Part shown: positions 7,545-14,032 of the stretch, piece after piece
Position numbering within the stretch: the stretch's first letter is position 1
Layout of the letters: every line of letters begins with the position of its first letter
Source of the DNA: Gemmatimonadota bacterium
Lineage (GTDB): Bacteria; Gemmatimonadota; Gemmatimonadetes; Longimicrobiales; Gaopeijiaceae
Length of the DNA stretch: 40,109 bases
Direction: 5' to 3'
NCBI GenBank assembly: GCA_003248075.1
Contig: QJYK01000054.1
Span: 1 to 40,109 of the forward strand
Position numbers and translations under genes: made by a program
The notes under the pieces: generated by a model
Database searches by the model: none
Seen by the model: only the letters and a program-made list of their open reading frames with translations
What the model was told of the DNA's origin: nothing

Positions 7545-8653
7545 GAATCGAACGTGCCGAGCTGCGCGAGATGCCACTTCGTCTGCGGGAGTACTTCGAG
7601 ATCAGCAGCGGGGGGAAGCAGGACCGCCGGATCCTGCTCTTGACGTTGACGGGCGATGGGATGGAAGGGTGGGGAGAGTGTGTGGTGGGCGAGGACCCCG
7701 GCTACTCGTCCGAGACTACCGAGACCGCCTGGCATGTGCTGACGGACTTCATCCTGCCCCGCATCGTCGGCCGCGATGCGGTGGGGCCCGAGGACGTCCT
7801 CACACCTGTATCCTGGATTCGTGGCCACCGCATGGCGAAGGCGTGTGTGGAGATGGCATCGTGGGACCTGGCAGCCCGCATGGACGGAGTCTCTCTGGCC
7901 CAGAAGCTCGGCGGCACGCGGACGCGGGTCCCGGTGGGGGTGAGCGTGGGCCTCCAGAAGAGCGACGCGCTGTTGCACGAGCAGGTCGCCCGCTACGTCG
8001 ACGCCGGCTACTCCAGGGTGAAGATCAAGATCAAGCCCGGGCGGGACGTGGAGATGCTCGCGGGCCTGCGAGAGCACTTCCCGGACGTTCCCCTCATGGC
8101 CGACGCGAACTCCGCGTACAGCCTTGCCGACGCGGATCGCCTGGAGAAGCTCGACGCGCTCGACCTCATGATGATCGAACAGCCGCTCTCCTACGACGAC
8201 TTTCTGGAGCACGCGCGTCTCCAGGATCGTCTTCGAACTCCGATCTGCCTCGACGAGTCCATCGAGTCGGTCGGCGACCTCCAGCTCGCGTTGGAGCTCG
8301 GCAGCTGTCGGATCGTGAACATCAAGCCAGGGCGGGTCGGCGGCCACGGAACGTCGCGGCGCCTCCACGACCTCATGAAGGATCGAGAACTGCCGGTATG
8401 GTGCGGAGGAATGCTCGAGTCCGGGATCGGACGGGCTCACAACGTGGCGCTCGCCTCGCTGGAGGGCTTCGTTCTTCCGGGGGACATTTCGGCGTCCCGC
8501 CGGTACTGGGAACGCGACGTGGTGAGTCCCGAGTTCGAGGTCGAGGACGGGCACATGTGCGTACCGGACGGCGTCGGGATCGGCGTGGAGCCGGATCTGG
8601 AGCGGATCGAGTCCCTTACCGTGCGACGAGCGCGCTTCGACGGCGGCGCCTGA
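7541..8653 (+). CDS. enolase-superfamily N-acylamino-acid racemase / o-succinylbenzoate synthase-like
   Basis: This is a mandelate-racemase/muconate-lactonising-type enzyme of 370 aa, in the NSAR/OSBS (NAAAR, MenC2) group. All active-site positions are present. The KxK acid/base is in RVKIKIKPG (Lys163). The metal ligands are Asp188 (MADANSAY), Glu213 (MIEQPL) and Asp238 (CLDESI). The second base is Lys262 (VNIKPGRVGG). WCGGMLESGIGRAHNVALAS and LPGDISAS also match the NAAAR pattern. No other menaquinone gene is in the window. The partners are an acyltransferase (ATGA overlap) and an M20 deacylase, so racemisation of N-succinyl-amino acids is the better call than OSBS. These enzymes are often promiscuous, so a menaquinone role cannot be excluded. 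Confidence 0.88.
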   Translation: MRIERAELREMPLRLREYFEISSGGKQDRRILLLTLTGDGMEGWGECVVGEDPGYSSETTETAWHVLTDFILPRIVGRDAVGPEDVLTPVSWIRGHRMAKACVEMASWDLAARMDGVSLAQKLGGTRTRVPVGVSVGLQKSDALLHEQVARYVDAGYSRVKIKIKPGRDVEMLAGLREHFPDVPLMADANSAYSLADADRLEKLDALDLMMIEQPLSYDDFLEHARLQDRLRTPICLDESIESVGDLQLALELGSCRIVNIKPGRVGGHGTSRRLHDLMKDRELPVWCGGMLESGIGRAHNVALASLEGFVLPGDISASRRYWERDVVSPEFEVEDGHMCVPDGVGIGVEPDLERIESLTVRRARFDGGA

Positions 8654-8678
8654 GCTGCCGAACCTCGAAGGGGCTCAG
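8650..8678. terminator. weak inverted repeat between convergent genes
   Basis: A 6-bp inverted repeat, CTGAGC at 8650-8655 and GCTCAG at 8673-8678, spans the 21-base gap between the racemase gene (+) and the DUF4390 gene (-). Each arm contains the stop codon of one gene. A bidirectional terminator would be sensible here. However, the 17-base loop and the lack of a T-run make it weak. Confidence 0.22.
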
Positions 8679-9346
8679 CGGGGCCGGGGATCGAAGACCT
8701 CGAAGGACTCCGTGCGGACCCTGAAGCGCCGCGCCGGGAGGCCGAGCATACGGACGAGGGCTCGCCGCACCCCCCTCCCGACGGCGGACTCCACGGGTCG
8801 CTCGCCTGCCACGGCCGGAGCCAGGTCCCCTCGGAGCCAGCGCTGAAGCTCCTCCAGGTCCGAAAGTGACAGGGTCTCCACCTCGACCTGACCCAGGTAG
8901 TAGTAGCGCCCGGCCTCGGCGGGGCTCAGGGGCATCGAGAATCGCTCACGGAGCGCGAGGCGCACGTCGGCGAGCGAATCCGCGATCATCTCGGTCACGG
9001 CGGAAGCGCCGGTGGACACCCGGTAACGAGCCTCCAAGGGGTCGTACACCACGCTCGCTCGCCACTCCGCCCTGCCCTTCTCGCTGTCGAAGAAGCCGTC
9101 CTTCCAGAGCTCGGCAACGATGCGGATACGCAGCGGGAGCCCCGAGTGCAGAGCTCGGGTCAACCCGGGCTCGTCGAAGAGATCCCCGATACGGATCTGC
9201 AACTCGCCGGACTCCGGTGCGGCGGACAACAGAAGCGGCGCCTCGCCCTGCCCGTGCAGAGCCGCGGGAGCGAGCAACGCAAGGCAGGGCCACAGCACCG
9301 CGATGGGGCGGGTCCTTCTCCGCGTGGGCGCCCTGTGCAGGCTCAC
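8675..9346 (-). CDS. DUF4390-family exported protein
   Basis: This 223-aa protein has a basic N-terminus and a hydrophobic signal segment (AVLWPCLALLAPAALHGQ, about residues 16-33), so it is exported. The rest fits the DUF4390 family, whose function is unknown. It contains alternating beta-strand segments such as LQIRIGDLFDEPGLTRALHSG, LPLRIRIVAELW and RASVVYDPLEARY. The start is GTG at 9346, just 16 bases after the stop of the upstream barrel protein, so the two are surely co-transcribed. DUF4390 genes often lie next to NtrY-like kinases and their regulators, and that is the case here two genes upstream. A periplasmic role linked to the outer-membrane protein is an inference. Confidence 0.8.
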   Translation of the reverse strand: MSLHRAPTRRRTRPIAVLWPCLALLAPAALHGQGEAPLLLSAAPESGELQIRIGDLFDEPGLTRALHSGLPLRIRIVAELWKDGFFDSEKGRAEWRASVVYDPLEARYRVSTGASAVTEMIADSLADVRLALRERFSMPLSPAEAGRYYYLGQVEVETLSLSDLEELQRWLRGDLAPAVAGERPVESAVGRGVRRALVRMLGLPARRFRVRTESFEVFDPRPR

Positions 9347-9362
9347 GGGTTCCGACGCGCTC

Positions 9363-11081
9363 TCAGAAGCGATGATCGATGCGGAGGAAGAAATTCACAC
9401 CACGGTTGTCCCCGTTCAGCGGCTTCGCCCAGTAGAGGCCGAGGTCGCCGAAGTTCAGCCCGAGCCCCACATCCATGAACGTGCCCGTGTCGGACCGGGG
9501 GGAGCCCGGCTCGGAATCGGCCAGGGACCAGCCGCGCCCGGCGTCGAAGAACACCAGCCAGCGTGGGGTCAGGTCGATGACCGGGTACCAGTCCCAGCTG
9601 CTGTCCCACTCGTCGTCGGGTCCCAAGCCGAGGTCGAAGGCCAGGTCACCCCGGTACTCCGCCTGGAACAGGGCGATGCGGTCGCAACCGTAGGCGGCAT
9701 AGGTCGGCACCCGCGTGGGTGGGTCGTCGGCGCCCCGGAATACGGAAAAGCCGCTCGAGCGCGCGCCGCAGTCGATCGAGAGAGGACGGTACCCCGGGAG
9801 GGATCCCTCACCCCCCAGGGCGTGCTGGAATTGCGGGGGCAGCGGCTCACCGTCCAACGAGCCGCCGAGGATGCCCCGCAGGTGCAGATCGGACCCGGGA
9901 CCCAGGCGGGTGTGTCGGCGGAGGTCCACGAAGCCGCTCCGGAACCCGTTGCCGAGCTCCACCGCATCCGCTTCGACGGTCGCCGGCTCCCCCACCGGCG
10001 CGCTGTAGCCTGGCAGTGTCAGGTTTCCGCCCACACCGAGTCGCGATCGCATCTCCAGGTACCAACCGTCCGAGGGATCGTCGCGATCGTTGCGCCCGTC
10101 CAGCACGAGCTCGGTCGTGACGCTACGCAGGCGCCCCTCTCCGACGAGCGGCTGAGCCCTCCAGGGCTGCTCATTGCGCTTGAGCGTCCAGGGACTGCCC
10201 ACGGGTGCGAAGCTGTGTTCCTCGTCCTCGTAGGCGAGGCCGACCCTCACGCCGCCCTCCGGGTCGTCCCAGCGCACGAAGGCGGTGAAGCCTCGGCGGT
10301 CGTAGTAGTCCCGGTAGTCCCGGTGGAAGAGGAACGATGCGAGCGAGGCCTCGATGTCCCGGAGGCCCCAACGCTCCACGGGCTCCACGAGGGAATGGGC
10401 GGTCGCTCCGACGGAGAGGCGCCCATCGCCGAGGTACTGCTCGGCGCGGATGAAGTAGCCGGTCGCGTCCTCGCTGACCCGCAGCCCCGACTCGGAACGC
10501 CAGACGGCCAGGGCGTCGGCTCGGAACTGGTTCGGACCCTCACCTCGGAAGATCGGGCCGAGCATCACCGGAAGGCCTTCGACCCGGTTGTAGTTGCCCT
10601 CGCTTCTCAGAGTCAGTTGGACGCCCCGGCCTCCACCTCGCCGTCGACTCCAGCCGCGCTCGTCCACCTCGATGTCGTCCCCACGCCGGCGATAGGTGAG
10701 CGGCTCGCCGAACACGACGAGCTGTCCGTCGATGGTCCCCGTGTCGGTTCGCGCGCGTCCTCCCACCACGAGGACATCGCCCGTGACCCGTCCCGTTACC
10801 GTCAGGGTGAGGTCACCGTTCACGACCATCAGATCGCCCTCCAGGACGCCCGCCACCCGGAACGAGCCCCCCAGCACCGCCACGTTGCCCACGATGCGGC
10901 TTCCGCTCGGCACCTCCCCGCGACCATTGAATCGGAGGGTGCCCGGGTCGTTGAAGTATGCGACGATCTCGTCCGCGACGTCTCGCGGGAGATCCGCCTC
11001 TTCGATCCGGCGCTCCTGTGCCCCCAGGGGCACCGCGGCGAGGCCCGCCGCCAGCATCAGCCAACCCGTCGTCAACCGCAT
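9363..11081 (-). CDS. bactofilin-like beta-helix / Omp85-type outer-membrane barrel fusion protein
   Basis: This 572-aa exported protein starts at ATG 11081, with a strong GGAGGGAG ribosome site 6 bases upstream. A more distal in-frame start at 11156 lacks that support. A signal peptide ends LAAVPLGAQ (about residue 22). Residues of about 45-130 are short repeated beta-strand turns (GSRIVGNVAVLGGSFRVAG, GDLMVVNGDLTLTVTG, GDVLVVGGRA), as in bactofilin-like polymer-forming domains. From about residue 165 to the end the sequence is a beta-barrel with alternating aromatic strands, a surface-antigen (BamA/Omp85-like) pattern including GGEGSLPGYRPLS, and a C-terminal Phe (NFFLRIDHRF) suited to Bam insertion. 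It is followed by a DUF4390 gene and preceded by a two-component system. Its role is unknown. Export or anchoring at the outer membrane is my inference. Confidence 0.75.
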   Translation of the reverse strand: MRLTTGWLMLAAGLAAVPLGAQERRIEEADLPRDVADEIVAYFNDPGTLRFNGRGEVPSGSRIVGNVAVLGGSFRVAGVLEGDLMVVNGDLTLTVTGRVTGDVLVVGGRARTDTGTIDGQLVVFGEPLTYRRRGDDIEVDERGWSRRRGGGRGVQLTLRSEGNYNRVEGLPVMLGPIFRGEGPNQFRADALAVWRSESGLRVSEDATGYFIRAEQYLGDGRLSVGATAHSLVEPVERWGLRDIEASLASFLFHRDYRDYYDRRGFTAFVRWDDPEGGVRVGLAYEDEEHSFAPVGSPWTLKRNEQPWRAQPLVGEGRLRSVTTELVLDGRNDRDDPSDGWYLEMRSRLGVGGNLTLPGYSAPVGEPATVEADAVELGNGFRSGFVDLRRHTRLGPGSDLHLRGILGGSLDGEPLPPQFQHALGGEGSLPGYRPLSIDCGARSSGFSVFRGADDPPTRVPTYAAYGCDRIALFQAEYRGDLAFDLGLGPDDEWDSSWDWYPVIDLTPRWLVFFDAGRGWSLADSEPGSPRSDTGTFMDVGLGLNFGDLGLYWAKPLNGDNRGVNFFLRIDHRF

Positions 11082-11178
11082 GATCGTGCTCCCTCCGTTG
11101 GAGTCGCGAATCCTGGATGGTCGCGGAGGGGGCAGGGAACGTACCATGGGAAGCATCGCTAGTTATCTCCCAGTCGTA

Positions 11179-11197
11179 CTTTCACTTACGCTTTCAC
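11179..11197. repeat. CTTTCAC direct repeat, 12-bp period
   Basis: CTTTCAC occurs at 11179-11185 and again at 11191-11197 (GTGAAAG on the minus strand), about 100 bases upstream of the barrel-protein start. The one-turn spacing would suit a dimeric regulator. It could be chance. Confidence 0.3.
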
Positions 11198-11213
11198 GAC
11201 GGCCGGGCGGGAC

Positions 11214-11241
11214 AAGCGTACGAGCGTCCATTCGTACGTTT
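11214..11241. promoter_or_regulatory. inverted repeat upstream of the outer-membrane protein gene
   Basis: AAGCGTACGA (11214-11223) and TCGTACGTTT (11232-11241) are inverted copies matching at 9 of 10 positions, separated by 8 bases. They lie in the 205-base gap between the response-regulator gene and the barrel-protein gene, the largest gap in the window. The geometry suits a dimeric operator or an activator site about 130 bases upstream of the ATG. An NtrC-type regulator is encoded immediately upstream, so it is a natural candidate to bind here. No convincing -24/-12 promoter was found next to it, so this is a candidate only. Confidence 0.4.
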
Positions 11242-11286
11242 GGCCGTTGCGTTTGGACACGTGCGCAGATCCTGGACCCCGGGGGC

Positions 11287-12645
11287 TCATTCGCGAATCC
11301 CCAGTCTCTTCATGCGCCGGTAGAGGTTGGCGCGGTCCGTCTGGAGCCTGCGGCCGGCTTCCGCGACGTTACCACCCGCCGAATGGAGGGCCCCGGCGAT
11401 CAGCTCGCGCTCGTAGTCGTCGAGCCGCTTCCTCAGGTCACGGGCATCGTCGTCCGCGTACACGGGGGTGGCATCGGGTGGAGCGGGTCGGCGCGGCAGG
11501 ACCGAGGCCACGTCTCCCGGCTGTACCTCCGGCCCGGGCATCAGGATCGCCAGGCGCTCCACGATGTTCATCAGCTCACGCACGTTGCCGGGCCAGACGT
11601 ATCGCTGGAGGACATCCATGGCCTCCCTGGAGAACCGGGGCGGTCGAAGCCCCTGTCGCCGGCGCAGACGCCGGGCAGCGTGGTCGACGAGCAGGGGGAC
11701 GTCCTCGAGCCGCTCCCGGAGCGGGGGCATGCGGATCGGCACCACGTCGAGTCGGAAGAGCAGATCCTCCCTGAATCGACCCGCGTGCACCTCGTCGCGT
11801 AGGTCTCGGTTGGTCGCGGCGATCACGCGCACGTCCACCGGGATCGTGCCGCTTCCGCCCACACGCTCGACCTCGCCCGACTCGAGCGCCCGAAGCAGCT
11901 TCGCCTGGGCCTCCGAGCCCAGGTCCGCCACCTCGTCGAGGAAGAGTGTGCCCCCGTCGGCCAACTCGAATCGCCCACGTCTCCGCTCGGTCGCTCCGGT
12001 GAAGGCGCCCTTCTCGTGGCCGAACATCTCGCTTTCGACCAGGTCTTTGGGGATCGCCGCCGAGTTCACCCGGATGAACGGCGCGGCCTTCCTGGCCGAG
12101 AGGCCGTGAATGGCTGCGGCCACCAACTCCTTGCCCGTGCCGCTCTCACCGGTGATGAGCACGCGCGCGTCGCTGGGCGCGACCCGCCGGACCATCTCCC
12201 GGACACGGTTCATCGCGGCGGTCGCGCCGACCAGGTCGCCCTCGGGCCCGATCTCCTCGGTGAGCGTCCGGGTGAGGTCCCTGGCACGGCTGACCTCCAG
12301 AGCGCCCCGGAGGGTGACCAGGACCGTCTCGGGAGTGAGCGGCTTCTCGATGAAGTGGAAGGCGCCGCGTCGTGTGGCCTCCACGGCGTCCGAGAGGGTC
12401 GCCCGGCCGCTCATCATGACCACGGGCACTCCCGGGATCAGGTCATCGAGCGCCGGAAGCGCATCCAGGCCGCTCATTCCGGGAAGCATTAGATCGAGGA
12501 GCACGACCTCCGGCGGTGCCCTGCCCGCCTCCAGGATCCCCTCTTCGGCCGAGCCGGCCTCGCGCACCGAGTAGCCCTCCGCCTCCAGCAGGGCCCGCAG
12601 CATCCTGCGGATGTTGCCTTCGTCGTCGATGATCAGGACGTTCAT
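11287..12645 (-). CDS. NtrC-family sigma-54-dependent response regulator
   Basis: This is a three-domain transcription activator of 452 aa. The N-terminal receiver has the acidic pocket (Asp7, Asp8), phosphoacceptor Asp51 in VVLLDLMLPG, and the conserved Lys in FIEKPL. The central AAA+ domain has Walker A GESGTGKE (Lys172), the sigma-54-contacting loop GAFTGA, Walker B GGTLFLDEV and the arginine-rich WPGNVREL. The last 40 or so residues are a Fis-type helix-turn-helix (SAGGNVAEAGRRLQTDRANL). The ATG at 12645 has a GGGGGGAG ribosome site. It lies 69 bases downstream of the histidine-kinase gene, its probable cognate kinase. It should activate sigma-54 promoters. The adjacent barrel-protein operon is a plausible target. 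Confidence 0.95.
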   Translation of the reverse strand: MNVLIIDDEGNIRRMLRALLEAEGYSVREAGSAEEGILEAGRAPPEVVLLDLMLPGMSGLDALPALDDLIPGVPVVMMSGRATLSDAVEATRRGAFHFIEKPLTPETVLVTLRGALEVSRARDLTRTLTEEIGPEGDLVGATAAMNRVREMVRRVAPSDARVLITGESGTGKELVAAAIHGLSARKAAPFIRVNSAAIPKDLVESEMFGHEKGAFTGATERRRGRFELADGGTLFLDEVADLGSEAQAKLLRALESGEVERVGGSGTIPVDVRVIAATNRDLRDEVHAGRFREDLLFRLDVVPIRMPPLRERLEDVPLLVDHAARRLRRRQGLRPPRFSREAMDVLQRYVWPGNVRELMNIVERLAILMPGPEVQPGDVASVLPRRPAPPDATPVYADDDARDLRKRLDDYERELIAGALHSAGGNVAEAGRRLQTDRANLYRRMKRLGIRE

Positions 12646-12714
12646 GCCCGCTCCCCCCGAAGCCTGCCCCGCGCGAACGTGACGGTGTGTCGAAATGGCG
12701 CGCCTGGGAAGGGC

Positions 12715-13953
12715 CTACGCAAGAGAGCCGGCAGCGGTGTCGGACTCCGAAGGAACGTGGGCCGGAAGCCTGAACTCGAAGACCGCACCTCCGCGGCTCC
12801 GGTTCCGTGCCGACACGCTGCCGTCGTGGTGGAGGATCGTCTGGCGCACGATCGCGAGGCCGAGGCCGGTCCCGTGGTGCTTGGTCGTCACGTCGGGATT
12901 CCAGATGGTTTCGAGGAGTTCCTCCGGGATTCCAGGCCCCTCGTCCTCGACGCGGACCACGACCTCGTGTCCCGATCGCGACACGTGCACGTCCACCGAC
13001 CCCCCCGACTCCCCCTGGGCCTCGACCGCGTTCACGACGAGGTTGCGCAGCGCGCGCTCCAGGGCGTCGTAGTGGGCCATCACCGACGCCTCGCCGTCGG
13101 CGTGGACCGTGCACGGGACCGACTCGGACGCGTGCTGCCGCGCCAGCGACGTAGCCAGCTCGGCCACGTCGACCTGGGAGCGTGGTCCTTCGGGCATCCT
13201 TCCATATCGAGAGAAGGTCCGCGCCATTTCGTCGAGACGGCTGATCTCCTCACGGAGGATCTTCACGGCCTCGGCCTCGCCACCCCGGCTCTCCCGTGCG
13301 AGCGTAGCCGCCGCCATCCCCATCGCGGTGAGCGGGTTCTTGATCTCGTGAGCCACGCGACGCGCGAGCTCGGTCCACGAACGCATGCGCGCGTTCTCGA
13401 CCGCGCGTCGCCGCCCCTCCTCGATCTGATCTGCCATGACGCGGAGCGCGTCACGCAGCTTGGCCAGCTCCTCCACCGTATCCCTGCCGCGATCCGGAGG
13501 CAGTGGCTCCTCCCTCGCGATGCGCTCGGTCCATTCGGCGAGCTCGGCAACGGGCTCACCGAACCCGCGTGACAGCCGTCGCGCCGAGAGGAGCGCCAGT
13601 GCAGCGACCAGGACCCCCACGGCGATCGCGGCCAGCGGAAGCGCGCGCACGACGCGTTCCGCCACGAACGCGTACAGTCGCGACAGCCGCACCGAGCCGG
13701 ACAGGGCGTCGCGATGGCGCTCGGCGGCGCGCCGGATCTCGGGATCGTCGCGCCCGACGTCCTGGATCGCGTCGAGCAGCTCGATACCGGTCTCCGCCAC
13801 CGCGTCCCAGGCACCGAGCGTGCCCGAGCGCGTCCCGATCGCCCGAAGCGTCAGGACTCCCCCGGCAACGGCGATCGCCGCGGGAATCAGGACCACGGCG
13901 AGGATCGCGAGGAAGATGCGCCCCTGAAAGGTGCGGACGCGTGGGAGGAACAT
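12715..13953 (-). CDS. sensor histidine kinase (NtrY-like)
   Basis: This is a membrane-bound sensor kinase of 412 aa. Transmembrane segments lie at about 12-36 (FLAILAVVLIPAAIAVAGGV) and 105-124 (LPLAAIAVGVLVAALALL), enclosing a periplasmic region of about 70 residues. A HAMP-like linker follows (ARRLSRGFGEPVAELAEWTERI). The H-box is RRVAHEIKNPLTAMG with phosphorylatable His202. The ATPase domain shows NLVVNAVEA (N-box), DEGPGIPEEL (G1), HHGTGLGLAIVRQ and GGAVFEFRLP. The short sensor and the HEIKNPLTA box resemble NtrY. No PAS domain is obvious. It is encoded just before the NtrC-type regulator, and the two form a two-component pair. The signal it senses cannot be deduced. Confidence 0.92.
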   Translation of the reverse strand: MFLPRVRTFQGRIFLAILAVVLIPAAIAVAGGVLTLRAIGTRSGTLGAWDAVAETGIELLDAIQDVGRDDPEIRRAAERHRDALSGSVRLSRLYAFVAERVVRALPLAAIAVGVLVAALALLSARRLSRGFGEPVAELAEWTERIAREEPLPPDRGRDTVEELAKLRDALRVMADQIEEGRRRAVENARMRSWTELARRVAHEIKNPLTAMGMAAATLARESRGGEAEAVKILREEISRLDEMARTFSRYGRMPEGPRSQVDVAELATSLARQHASESVPCTVHADGEASVMAHYDALERALRNLVVNAVEAQGESGGSVDVHVSRSGHEVVVRVEDEGPGIPEELLETIWNPDVTTKHHGTGLGLAIVRQTILHHDGSVSARNRSRGGAVFEFRLPAHVPSESDTAAGSLA

Positions 13954-14032
13954 TGCGCGGAGATCCGGTCGTCGACGGATTTCGGGGCCGCTGGAAGGTA
14001 CCCGGAGGTCGAACGCGGGGGCAACGCCCGCC

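Noticed and set aside
7541-8653. menC as part of menaquinone biosynthesis
   Set aside because: No other men gene is present, and the acyltransferase and M20 neighbours fit the N-acylamino-acid racemase pathway better. The alternative is retained only as a promiscuous activity.
9120-11162. A 680-codon open frame on the plus strand opposite the barrel protein and DUF4390 genes
   Set aside because: The minus-strand genes have signal peptides, ribosome sites and family patterns. The plus-strand product has none and is a mirror of their codon bias.
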